Positions 1 through 8,432 of a stretch of 64,000 nt of DNA are shown in pieces. The position numbers were made by a program, and so were the translations under genes. Under the pieces are notes generated by a model. The model made no database searches and was not told the DNA's origin. It saw nothing but the letters and a program-made list of their open reading frames with translations. The stretch is from Bacteroidota bacterium (GTDB taxonomy: Bacteria; Bacteroidota; Bacteroidia; B-17B0; Aurantibacillaceae): NCBI GenBank assembly GCA_947450025.1, contig CANFTW010000001.1, positions 124,001 to 188,000 of the forward strand, written 5' to 3'. Numbering within the stretch: the stretch's first letter is position 1; every line of letters starts with the position of its first letter.

Positions 1-1
1 T

Positions 2-1099
2 AGAGATTATCCTACTGCTGAAGCTTTAGCATCTGCTAACTCAGACACTATTTTTACTTATATCAGAAGCGTCAGTTATCCAAACAACAAAGCAAAACAT
101 TTAGTTAACATGGCTAATATGCTTTTAAATGATTTTGGAGGCGTAATCCCAAGTGAAATCGAACAATTAATTAAATTACCAGGAGTTGGCAGAAAGACTG
201 CAAATGTGGTGGCATCGGTCATATATGACAAGCCTGCGATGGCTGTTGATACGCATGTTTTTAGAGTTTCTAATCGAATTGGACTAACGAAAGCTAAAAC
301 GCCATTACAAAGTGAACATCAATTAATTAAACATATACCTGAACAATATGTGGCTACTGCTCATCATTGGTTAATTTTACATGGGCGTTATACCTGCCTT
401 GCCAGAACCCCTAAATGTGGAGATTGTAACCTCACTGAGTGGTGTCAATATTTTAAAACTAAAACTATAAACAAAAAGTATCCTCATTCGTTATCTCATA
501 AGAAATTAGATTCTATTAAACTAGATATTACAAAAGACACCATGACAAAAACTATTTCATCTAAAAAAACAGCAGTAAAAAAAGTAGCTGCAAAAAAAGT
601 AACGCCTTCTAAAACAACAAAAGAAGTAAAATTCATGACACATTCCACTTCTTTAAAAGTTGGCCATAAAGCTCCAGATTTCTCTGCTAAAGATCAAAAT
701 GGTAAAACCATTTCATTAAAAGATTTTAAAGGCAAAAACATTGTGCTATATTTTTATCCAAAAGACAATACTCCTGGTTGCACCATGGAAGCTTGCAGTT
801 TAAGAGATGAACACACTCATCTAAATAAAAAAAATTATGTTGTATTGGGCGTTAGTGCCGATGATGAAAAAATGCATCAAAAATTTGCAACAAAATATGA
901 ATTACCATTTTCGTTATTAGCAGATACCGAAATGAGTATTATAAAGGCTTACGATGTATGGGGCAAGAAAAAATTTATGGGAAAAATTTATGACGGGATT
1001 ATTAGAACTACATTTATTATTGATGATAAAGGAAAAATAGCAAGAGTTATTACAGATGTTAAAACAAAAGAACACGGAAAACAGATTTTATCTTTATAA
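2..1099 (+). CDS. nth-bcp: Endonuclease III fused to BCP-type peroxiredoxin (5' end outside window)
   Basis: The open frame enters from the left edge, so the N-terminus is missing. The first part is endonuclease III, the DNA glycosylase/AP lyase for oxidised pyrimidines: LPGVGRKTANVV carries the HhH motif and catalytic Lys, VDTH the catalytic Asp, and CLARTPKCGDCNLTEWC the C-x6-C-x2-C-x5-C [4Fe-4S] loop. It does not stop there. A Lys/Ala/Thr-rich linker (about 460-630) leads into a complete atypical 2-Cys peroxiredoxin of the BCP family (KVGHKAPDFSAKD; PGCTMEACSLRD with both Cys five residues apart, codons at 779 and 794). In-frame ATGs at 542 and 635 could start a separate peroxiredoxin. Both domains counter oxidative damage. 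A strong terminator follows. Confidence 0.93.
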   Translation, partial: RDYPTAEALASANSDTIFTYIRSVSYPNNKAKHLVNMANMLLNDFGGVIPSEIEQLIKLPGVGRKTANVVASVIYDKPAMAVDTHVFRVSNRIGLTKAKTPLQSEHQLIKHIPEQYVATAHHWLILHGRYTCLARTPKCGDCNLTEWCQYFKTKTINKKYPHSLSHKKLDSIKLDITKDTMTKTISSKKTAVKKVAAKKVTPSKTTKEVKFMTHSTSLKVGHKAPDFSAKDQNGKTISLKDFKGKNIVLYFYPKDNTPGCTMEACSLRDEHTHLNKKNYVVLGVSADDEKMHQKFATKYELPFSLLADTEMSIIKAYDVWGKKKFMGKIYDGIIRTTFIIDDKGKIARVITDVKTKEHGKQILSL

Positions 1100-1125
1100 C
1101 CCAAAAGGGACACTACATTAAAACT

Positions 1126-1160
1126 AAAAGGGGATTTACAATTGTAAATCCCCTTTTTTT
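1126..1160. terminator. Bidirectional intrinsic terminator
   Basis: A perfect palindrome of 16+16 bp (AAAAGGGGATTTACAA and its complement) ends in a T run. It lies between the convergent nth-bcp fusion and the PD40 gene, whose stop codon is at 1159-1161. Confidence 0.9.
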
Positions 1161-3201
1161 ATTTTTTAATAAAAATCCCTAATCGCTCAAGATCTTCTAA
1201 AAACACTCGTTTTCCATTATACAACATTGTTACAAAGGCATCTTTTTGACCAGCCTCTATCACTTTTAAATTATGCTCATAGGCCTTTCTTAAAGTGGGA
1301 AAGCTACCTCCGATAGTAATACGAGTAATTCCATCGTCTAACAATAAATTCTCAACCTCACCCAATCCATTTAAATGATTGTACACGTAATTTATAGGGA
1401 ATTTATAGGCTGCAATTTGAACTCTAAACTGTAATCCTTCTGCAGAAATATCTCCATACAACGTAGTATAATTTTTTGTTTTTTCTTGCAAAATACTATT
1501 AGGCTTCAGATTTGAATTACTAGCTAATGGTTCTAAAACAGGGGGTACTTTTGCTGAATCTTTAAGTGTTGAAAGAGAATCTTTTTTAGGCTCAATAATT
1601 GGTTCAGGTATAAAATTAACATCAAATATCTTCTCATCATATCCTTCTAAATTTATCGTATTAACCTCTAACGTTTTTAAGGAATACCCTTTAAACTGAT
1701 AAGTTAATTTAAATTGTCCTCCTGAAGGTAATGAGATTAAATAGTGACCATTTATAGAATTACTATTAAACTCACCAAATTTTCGATTATTTTGATCGGT
1801 TACTTCTACTGAAACCTTTGCTTCTATAGGAATATTGTTTTCCGTTAAAACGCCTTTCACTAAATAGGTTGATGGTTTTTTACCAACATAACCTGGATAA
1901 ACAGTGTAAATATCTTTTAATCCAAAACCTCCAGACTTACCAGATGCATAATAACCCCTCTCGCCATTAGCCGACAAAACATAATAAATATCTTCATCAG
2001 TCGTATTTATTGGATAACCTAAATTGATAGGGCTACTAAATGTTGAATCTTTCCTATTTAATTTTGATTGAAAAATATCATAACCTCCCATGCTATTTTT
2101 TCCTTTAGAACTATAAAATAGAGTTATTCCATCTGGATGAATAAATGGAGCATCATCATCTAATGCAGTATTAATAGTGTCACCAAGATTAACAATATTA
2201 CCCCAAGTACTATCTGGTAATAAGGTGGCTCTATAAATATCTTTTCCTCCAAATCCTCCTCCACGTTCGCTACTAAAGTATAACTGTTTACCATCTGCTG
2301 TCATTGAACAACTTCCTTCCCATGAGTAGGTATTAACCAACCCTTTTAATTTTTGAGGTTCAGACCAACTACCGCTTAATGAATTACTCATATAAATATC
2401 TCCATGATCATCTCCACTATCTCTATATACAAATAAATAAGAGCCATCTACACTTAGAGCAATGGCACCATCATGAGATCTAGTATTGACTGTTTCTAAA
2501 GATAGAGGCTTAGACCAATTACCATTTTCTTTTTTAGATTCATAAATATCTTCGTAATACTTTCCATAGGGATCAGATTGTAAAATATCATTTTGTAATC
2601 CACCTTGGCTATTAACTCCTCTATATGTAAATAACATCAAAGATTCATCTGCAGAAATAACTGGAACATACTCCTCGTACTCTGTATTAATCACATTTCC
2701 TATATTTTCAATTTTGGCATCCGTTGCATTAGCATAGAAATTTTTTCCATTCAAACAATAAATCTTTAATTGACTAGCTAGTTTTTTTGTTTCAACTGAC
2801 ACACGTTTATTAACGATACATTTCTCAATCAAGCTTAATGCTTCATCAAATTTGTAATTATAATGATATGCTCGTGCTAAATCATATTCTATGTTTTCAA
2901 CTTTTCTGTTTCGATTATAAACATCAGCAATTAATGTTAATGCCATTTCATGTTTATCACTTCTATATAAGGCACATTTTCCATAGCAATATTTCAGAAA
3001 TTCTTCTTTTGGATGATGATTATATAAATTTTCATACATAGGTAAAGCCATCAAGTAATTACCATCATCTAGCATCATTAAGGCACTTTGCATGGAATCG
3101 TTTTCTGTTTTTCTCCATTTTTTGGTATTTGTAGTTTGAGAAAATATACTGATTTTCATAAAAACAAATAATAGAAGTAGAATGTAAATTTTTGATGACA
3201 T
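1159..3201 (-). CDS. Exported TPR-PD40 repeat protein with C-terminal SPOR-like domain
   Basis: 680 residues with a Sec signal peptide ending near FSQ. A TPR-like region (about 30-150) is followed by several PD40/WD40-like propeller repeats (ISADESLMLFTYRG, MTADGKQLYFSSERGGGFGGKDIYRA, IHPDGITLFYSSKGKNSMGGYDIF). Next comes a carboxypeptidase-regulatory-like beta domain (YLVKGVLTENNIPIEAKVSV), a Pro/Ser/Lys linker and a C-terminal SPOR-like module (LQFRVQIAAYKF ... YNGKRVFLEDL). The arrangement resembles the T9SS/gliding-associated TPR-PD40-OmpA proteins of Bacteroidota, but the usual OmpA peptidoglycan-binding domain is replaced by SPOR, which also binds septal peptidoglycan. I infer a periplasmic cell-envelope scaffold. 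Last gene of a minus-strand run. Confidence 0.85.
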   Translation of the reverse strand: MSSKIYILLLLFVFMKISIFSQTTNTKKWRKTENDSMQSALMMLDDGNYLMALPMYENLYNHHPKEEFLKYCYGKCALYRSDKHEMALTLIADVYNRNRKVENIEYDLARAYHYNYKFDEALSLIEKCIVNKRVSVETKKLASQLKIYCLNGKNFYANATDAKIENIGNVINTEYEEYVPVISADESLMLFTYRGVNSQGGLQNDILQSDPYGKYYEDIYESKKENGNWSKPLSLETVNTRSHDGAIALSVDGSYLFVYRDSGDDHGDIYMSNSLSGSWSEPQKLKGLVNTYSWEGSCSMTADGKQLYFSSERGGGFGGKDIYRATLLPDSTWGNIVNLGDTINTALDDDAPFIHPDGITLFYSSKGKNSMGGYDIFQSKLNRKDSTFSSPINLGYPINTTDEDIYYVLSANGERGYYASGKSGGFGLKDIYTVYPGYVGKKPSTYLVKGVLTENNIPIEAKVSVEVTDQNNRKFGEFNSNSINGHYLISLPSGGQFKLTYQFKGYSLKTLEVNTINLEGYDEKIFDVNFIPEPIIEPKKDSLSTLKDSAKVPPVLEPLASNSNLKPNSILQEKTKNYTTLYGDISAEGLQFRVQIAAYKFPINYVYNHLNGLGEVENLLLDDGITRITIGGSFPTLRKAYEHNLKVIEAGQKDAFVTMLYNGKRVFLEDLERLGIFIKK

Positions 3202-3273
3202 AAATAATTTTTGTAAGTTGATTTTTAAAAATAATAAAAAATATAATAAATACAGTTTTTTAAAGTAAAAAGA

Positions 3274-3897
3274 TTAGCTCAAAATTTCTAAACTACCCAA
3301 ACCTTCTCTTAAAACAATAATTTCATCTGTTGAACAATCAAGCACCGTAGAAGCGTATAAGTTTCCAAAACCTCCGTCAATAACTAAATCTACTTTTTTT
3401 TCATACTCACGATGAATGACTTCTGGATCAGTAAAATAATCCATTATATCATCATCCGTATTATGAAGACTTGTTGTAATTATTGGATTTCCTAACTCAT
3501 TGATAATTGTTTTACAAATCATATTATCAGGAACACGTATTCCTACCGTTTTTTTATTTTGTTTCAATAATTTTGGCACATTATTATTTGCTTCTAAAAT
3601 AAAGGTATAGGGCCCTGGTAAAGCTTTTTTCATAATTCTGAAGAGTGAATTAGAAATAGGTCGTGAATAATTAGATAAATGACTTAAATCGCTACAAACA
3701 AATGAAAAATTTGCTTTATCAGGCTTTATATTTTTCAATCTGCATAACTTTTCAATGGCTTTTGGTCTTGTAATATCGCATCCTATAGAGTACACCGTAT
3801 CTGTAGGATAAATAATAACTCCATCATTTTTCAAACAATCAACAATAAATTGAATATCTTTTGGATGAGGATTATCATAATTAAGCCTTAATAACAT
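3274..3897 (-). CDS. Sua5/YciO/YrdC-family protein (YciO-like)
   Basis: 207 residues of the YrdC fold. GVIIYPTDTVYSIGCD is the hallmark N-terminal motif, and RLKNIKPDKANFSFVCSDLSHL plus LPGPYTFILEA match the YciO branch more closely than classical TsaC. The family makes threonylcarbamoyl-AMP for the t6A tRNA modification; YciO paralogues are usually accessory and less active. Downstream of pafA by 18 bp on the same strand. Assignment to t6A synthesis proper is uncertain, since a dedicated TsaC could be elsewhere in the genome. Confidence 0.88.
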   Translation of the reverse strand: MLLRLNYDNPHPKDIQFIVDCLKNDGVIIYPTDTVYSIGCDITRPKAIEKLCRLKNIKPDKANFSFVCSDLSHLSNYSRPISNSLFRIMKKALPGPYTFILEANNNVPKLLKQNKKTVGIRVPDNMICKTIINELGNPIITTSLHNTDDDIMDYFTDPEVIHREYEKKVDLVIDGGFGNLYASTVLDCSTDEIIVLREGLGSLEILS

Positions 3898-3915
3898 ATT
3901 TTCTAAGTTACGAAA

Positions 3916-5562
3916 TTATTTCACAATAACTTCTTCTAAAGGTTTACCTGTAGTTCCGTTTGGAAAAGACATATGAAGCATTGTGGAAATTGTGGGCGCA
4001 ATATCTACCACATTGACTTTTTTAGTTGAAAATCCTTTTGGTATTCCACTTCCAAAAAACAATAATGGAACATGGGTATCATAACTATATGATGCGCCAT
4101 GAGTTGTTCCTTTATTTTGATATTCCATCCAAGCGGGATTGTATGAAAAAGCAACATTGCCACTTCTTACGTGGTTATATCCTTTTTGAATTAAATATTT
4201 AAAAGATCCGTCAGTATAATTTTCATATTTTAAAACTTCAGATGGATAAGCCTCTGCAATACCATTTATAGACAACATAAAATTAGCCAGAGTATGCTCT
4301 ACTGCAAACTTATTTAAGTTTAGTTCTGACATTTTACTTTCATTTAAAAATAGTTGCTGATTGCTTAATGAAGAAACCAAACTATCACCATACTGATTTT
4401 TACAAAATGTTTTAATAGTCTTAGTTAATTCTTCATTATTCATATAACCTCCTGGAATTTTCAAATCCATTAAATGAGCAGGAACATCACAAGCACCATG
4501 ATCGGCAGTTAAAAACAAAATATAATTATCTTTTCCAACTAATGTATTTAATGAATTAATAAGTTCCTCTAGGTCTTTATCTAATCGCAAATACACATCT
4601 TCAATTTCGACACTTCGAGGCCCATAAGAATGACCAACATAATCCGTAGATGAAAAACTAATACACAACATATCTGTTTGCTGACTTTTTCCTAAATGTT
4701 CTGCTTTTAAACAAGCAATTGCTAAATCCTTGGTAATAGTATTACCGTAGGGCGTAGCTTTAATAATTTCAAAATTATTTTTATCTAACTGCTTGTTGTA
4801 CTGATAAGGAAAAATAGCGGTATCTTTTTTATTTGGAGCTGATTCATAATTATTTTTATCAGCGATACTTTCTGTATAGTCCTTAATGGGATATAATGTA
4901 TTCCAACCTTGAGATAAAAATTTCTTCGCTAATTGTAAATCATTAAACTCATTAAGCCATGTTGGTAATTGCTCCATATAATGAGTACTTGAAATAAATT
5001 TACCATTACTTCCATCAAACCAAAAAGCACCATTAGCAGAATGCCCAGCTGGCAATATTGAACTTCTGTCTTTTAATGAAACAGCAAATACTTTTGATTT
5101 TTGGTTTGTGTTTAATTTTAATTCATCGCCAATGGTAGTTACTAATAAATTTTTCGGTGACATTAAACCTGCCTTACTATCTGTTCCTACTGATTTAACA
5201 GTATTATCCTCTGTACAATAGGTCATTTTACCGGTCTCCTTTACAAACCAATCGTTTGCAATAATCCCATGCGTCGCAGGACTGGTTCCAGTATAAATAG
5301 ACGCATGGCCTGGTCCTGTATAAGTAGGGACATAATTATATTGAGCATTTCTATAAAAATAACCTTCATTAATAATTTTTTTAAAACCTCCATTCCCAAA
5401 TTTATGCCAATAACGATAGATATAATCTTGACGCATTTGATCAACTACTATACCAACAACTAATTTCGGTTGTTTTAAATCGGTTGATACAACAGCAGGT
5501 TTGTTTTGTGCACTAATCGATTTTGTAAAAACAATTAATACTAAAATTAAAAAACGATTCAT
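3916..5562 (-). CDS. pafA: PafA-type alkaline phosphatase, exported
   Basis: 548 residues with a Sec signal peptide (MNRFLILVLIVFTKSISAQ). It belongs to the alkaline phosphatase superfamily of the PafA/PhoA-like type: VVDQMRQDY holds the first metal Asp, YTGPGHASIYTG the nucleophilic Thr, GIIANDWF the Asn, and SLKDRSSILPAGH the Lys-x-Arg pair that binds phosphate in PafA monoesterases. The FLTADHGA and THGASYSYDTHVPLLFFG segments supply the remaining zinc ligands. Expected role: periplasmic release of phosphate from organic monoesters. Coupled to the CapD-like gene by a 1-bp gap. Confidence 0.92.
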   Translation of the reverse strand: MNRFLILVLIVFTKSISAQNKPAVVSTDLKQPKLVVGIVVDQMRQDYIYRYWHKFGNGGFKKIINEGYFYRNAQYNYVPTYTGPGHASIYTGTSPATHGIIANDWFVKETGKMTYCTEDNTVKSVGTDSKAGLMSPKNLLVTTIGDELKLNTNQKSKVFAVSLKDRSSILPAGHSANGAFWFDGSNGKFISSTHYMEQLPTWLNEFNDLQLAKKFLSQGWNTLYPIKDYTESIADKNNYESAPNKKDTAIFPYQYNKQLDKNNFEIIKATPYGNTITKDLAIACLKAEHLGKSQQTDMLCISFSSTDYVGHSYGPRSVEIEDVYLRLDKDLEELINSLNTLVGKDNYILFLTADHGACDVPAHLMDLKIPGGYMNNEELTKTIKTFCKNQYGDSLVSSLSNQQLFLNESKMSELNLNKFAVEHTLANFMLSINGIAEAYPSEVLKYENYTDGSFKYLIQKGYNHVRSGNVAFSYNPAWMEYQNKGTTHGASYSYDTHVPLLFFGSGIPKGFSTKKVNVVDIAPTISTMLHMSFPNGTTGKPLEEVIVK

Positions 5563-5563
5563 A

Positions 5564-7453
5564 TTAGGATTTATCTAGTGTTTGAAATATGGAATTATTA
5601 CTCACAAATTCAGGAACAATTTCTTTCATTTTAGAAACAATTCGCTTATTATCCTGAGTATTAAACAAACCGATTAATTCATTAATAAAATTAGATACCT
5701 CTAAAAATTCATATTCACGCACTTTACCAACCAAAATTTGTTGATGATGGGTTGGCAACGTGTTTTCTGAACTTGCTAACAACTCCTCGTATAATTTTTC
5801 ACCTGGGCGCAATCCCGTGTATATAATTTTAATATCAGTCCCTTCTTTTAATCCTGACAGCATGATCATCTTCCTTGCTAAATCTACAATTTTCACAGAC
5901 TGCCCCATGTCAAATACAAATATCTCGCCGCCAGAACCCATACAACCAGCTTCTAAAACTAATTGACATGCCTCAGGGATAGTCATGAAAAATCGTGTAA
6001 TTTCAGGATGAGTAATTGTGATAGGACCACCATCTTCAATTTGTTTTTTAAACCGAGGGATGACAGAACCATTAGAACCTAGTACATTCCCAAAACGAGT
6101 AGTGATAAATTTTGTTTTAGAAATTTTACCCAAACTTTGAGTGTAAATTTCTGCAATACGTTTAGAAGCACCCATCACATTTGTTGGATTTACAGCTTTA
6201 TCTGTTGAAATCATTACAAATTTTTGAACTTCAAACTCTGCTGCTAAATCGGCAACTGTTTTAGTACCTAAAATATTAGTTAAAATAGATTCGGACGGAT
6301 TATTTTCCATCATCGGCACATGCTTATAAGCCGCCGCATGAAATACTATTTGAGGTTTAAATGTATTAAACACATTATGCATTCGTTCTTTATTACGAAC
6401 ATCCCCAATGACCACTTCATGTTTTTTTAAATTAAATTTTTCATTAAATTCTAATTCTAATTCATGTAATGGACTTTCGGCCTGATCCAGTAATACTAAT
6501 AAAGCAGGATTAAATTTAGCACATTGACGAGCTAATTCACTGCCAATAGAACCAGCTGCACCAGTAATCAATATGACTTTATTACTTATTTGCTCATTAA
6601 TTAAAGCGTTATCAAGTTTAATAGGATCTCGCTCTAATAAATCTTCAATATGAATGCTTTTAATTTGATTAAAACTTAATTCACCATTAATCCACTTTGC
6701 AACAGGTGGAACATTTAAAACTTTAACGCCATATTGCAAGCATTCATTTATGATATTGTTTTTTTGATGTGGGGCTAAATTTTGAATACTAATAATTACC
6801 GATTCTACTTCATTATCTTTTATTAATTCAGCTAATTTAGATGTAGAATAAATAAAAACACCTTCTAAACTTCTTCCTTTTTTCTTTTCATCATCATCTA
6901 CAAATCCAACAACTTTATAACGAACAGCTGCATCTCTATCCAATGTTCGTTTAGTAATAATTCCACTTTCCCCTGCCCCATAAATAATCACTTGGGTTTT
7001 TTGTTTTTCAGGATTTTTATTTTCAAAATAAATCGCTTTAATGGCTAAACGTGAGCTAATCATGATAAAAATGGTCACCAAAGCATCAATCACAATAACA
7101 GAATGAGGTATAATATAGTAACCTAATAAAATTTGACGAGTAAATAGGTTAATTATAAAAAGAAAAAAACTACTCAGTAACACTATGACAAAAATACGCG
7201 TAGCATCTTTTGCTCCTGTATATCTCACAACTCCTTTATAGGTTTTTGAGACAACAAATGCGATTAATCTAACCGATAAAACCAAGGCATAATCATATGG
7301 TAAATTTTTTAAGTCTTCTGTTGGAATTGATTTAAAATTGAATCTTAAAAAAAAAGCAAGTGTTAATGAAAATGCACAAATAATTAAATCAATAATTAAA
7401 ATTGACCATCGAGGTAAATTATACTTCCAAAAATAAACAAGTATTTTATGCAT
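5564..7453 (-). CDS. CapD/FlaA1-like membrane nucleoside-diphosphate-sugar dehydratase/epimerase
   Basis: 629 residues. Four N-terminal membrane helices (about 15-130) precede a first Rossmann-like domain (VIIYGAGESGIITKR) and a second catalytic SDR domain (ILITGAAGSIGSELARQ, MISTDKAVNPTNVMGASKR). This is the WbpM/CapD layout, in which UDP-GlcNAc-type sugars are 4,6-dehydrated to start synthesis of rare surface-glycan sugars. The classical Tyr of YxxxK is Met (MGASK), as in the FlaA1/CapD inverting dehydratases. A good promoter lies immediately upstream, so close that the mRNA may be nearly leaderless. Confidence 0.92.
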   Translation of the reverse strand: MHKILVYFWKYNLPRWSILIIDLIICAFSLTLAFFLRFNFKSIPTEDLKNLPYDYALVLSVRLIAFVVSKTYKGVVRYTGAKDATRIFVIVLLSSFFLFIINLFTRQILLGYYIIPHSVIVIDALVTIFIMISSRLAIKAIYFENKNPEKQKTQVIIYGAGESGIITKRTLDRDAAVRYKVVGFVDDDEKKKGRSLEGVFIYSTSKLAELIKDNEVESVIISIQNLAPHQKNNIINECLQYGVKVLNVPPVAKWINGELSFNQIKSIHIEDLLERDPIKLDNALINEQISNKVILITGAAGSIGSELARQCAKFNPALLVLLDQAESPLHELELEFNEKFNLKKHEVVIGDVRNKERMHNVFNTFKPQIVFHAAAYKHVPMMENNPSESILTNILGTKTVADLAAEFEVQKFVMISTDKAVNPTNVMGASKRIAEIYTQSLGKISKTKFITTRFGNVLGSNGSVIPRFKKQIEDGGPITITHPEITRFFMTIPEACQLVLEAGCMGSGGEIFVFDMGQSVKIVDLARKMIMLSGLKEGTDIKIIYTGLRPGEKLYEELLASSENTLPTHHQQILVGKVREYEFLEVSNFINELIGLFNTQDNKRIVSKMKEIVPEFVSNNSIFQTLDKS

Positions 7454-7458
7454 ACCCG

Positions 7459-7490
7459 TAAAAGTACGTTTTTAGGCGGAATAGACAAAA
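7459..7490 (-). promoter_or_regulatory. Bacteroidota-type promoter of the capD-like gene
   Basis: Read on the minus strand, TTTTG (7490-7486) is followed by exactly 19 bp and then TACTTTTA (7466-7459), matching the -33 TTTG / -7 TAnnTTTG pattern. The ATG is at 7453, so the predicted transcript start is almost at the start codon. Confidence 0.65.
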
Positions 7491-7505
7491 TGAAGCGTCG
7501 ATTTA

Positions 7506-8432
7506 TTAATAACTCAAATAAGGCAATATTAAGTTCAATTTTTCATCAGAAAAGACACCTAACCCTTTGATATCAACTTCGGATAATTTACCATGTTTTA
7601 ATCTGAAATTTATAATGGCTTGAGCTGACTGAAAGTTAAAATAAGGATGTCTTCTCAAAGAATTGAAATCGATTGTGTTAATTGGGATTTTTTGTATTGC
7701 ATAGGCATCTAATTTTATTTGAGAACTCAGCAATACAAAAGTACTATCTGTCATTCCATACACTTCTTTTAATTGATTTATTGAATGAAAGCCTCCCAGC
7801 ATAGCCCTATATTTCAATATTCGCTTGGTAAACCCAGGTCCTATTCCTTTTAAGTATACTATAGATAAACTATCTGCAGTATTTAATTCAACTAAGGATT
7901 TAATAGAATTCTTTTTTTCATAATTACGAGGTGAATTAAAAAAAACTGAATCGCGCTTGTATGATGATTTAATTGATGAAATTAAAATATAAGGCTCTAA
8001 ATTTTCATACAATTTTGAAGATAAACCATATAGTTTTTTTAAATCTTCTGGTTTAAAAAACTTTCCTCCTTTATTTCTAAAATTCACTAATGTTAAACTT
8101 AATTTTTTTGAGAATCCCAATTTCTGAGCATCATCAAACGATACCGTATTAGGGTCGAATACGAAAAGTTCAGGATTTGTTGATTGATGTGAAGTCAGTT
8201 TTTTTTCGGGTAAATCAACAGATGTTTGATTAATTTCAAACGAATCAAGATGAGATGATTTTATAATTTCAGCACTAAACTGAATTTGCTCAGATGAATT
8301 ATAAAAAAAAGGCATTAAAAGCCTCAAGCTAAATAAAAGTAAAATAATACAACAAAGCACAAAAACTCCATTTCGTTCTTGTTTATTGAAATGAAAAAAA
8401 TTAAACAAAAATGATTTAATTTTCTGAAACAT
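7506..8432 (-). CDS. Membrane-anchored helix-hairpin-helix protein (ComEA-like repeats)
   Basis: 308 residues. One N-terminal membrane helix (VFVLCCIILLLFSLRLLMPFF) is followed by repeated HhH units: FDPNTVSFDDAQKLGFSKK, LNTADSLSIVYLKGIGPGFTKRILKYRAMLGGF and INTIDFNSLRRHPYFNFQSAQAIINFR. The FDPNTV/LNTADS starts are typical of the Bacteroidota 'helix-hairpin-helix domain-containing protein' group related to the ComEA DNA-uptake receptor. DNA binding is known for the motif; a role in this organism is inference. The start overlaps the upstream permease by 17 nt, implying translational coupling. Confidence 0.82.
   Translation of the reverse strand: MFQKIKSFLFNFFHFNKQERNGVFVLCCIILLLFSLRLLMPFFYNSSEQIQFSAEIIKSSHLDSFEINQTSVDLPEKKLTSHQSTNPELFVFDPNTVSFDDAQKLGFSKKLSLTLVNFRNKGGKFFKPEDLKKLYGLSSKLYENLEPYILISSIKSSYKRDSVFFNSPRNYEKKNSIKSLVELNTADSLSIVYLKGIGPGFTKRILKYRAMLGGFHSINQLKEVYGMTDSTFVLLSSQIKLDAYAIQKIPINTIDFNSLRRHPYFNFQSAQAIINFRLKHGKLSEVDIKGLGVFSDEKLNLILPYLSY

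Noticed and set aside
110-1099. Sequencing frameshift joining separate nth and bcp genes
   Set aside because: Both domains are complete and in the same frame without any internal stop, and the linker has a coherent Lys/Ala/Thr composition, so a fusion is the simpler reading. Kept as a refutation test.
2838-3041. Plus-strand ORF of 67 codons inside the PD40 gene
   Set aside because: Antisense shadow of a clearly coding region; no motif, no promoter. The same applies to short frames at 5241-5463, 5760-5966, 11743-12012, 17343-17531, 18662-18850, 25609-25791, 27729-27938, 32850-33089, 42527-42763, 43656-43838, 44008-44313, 44630-44839, 46947-47153, 47947-48273, 49272-49460, 50051-50350, 53534-54009 and 61678-61869.
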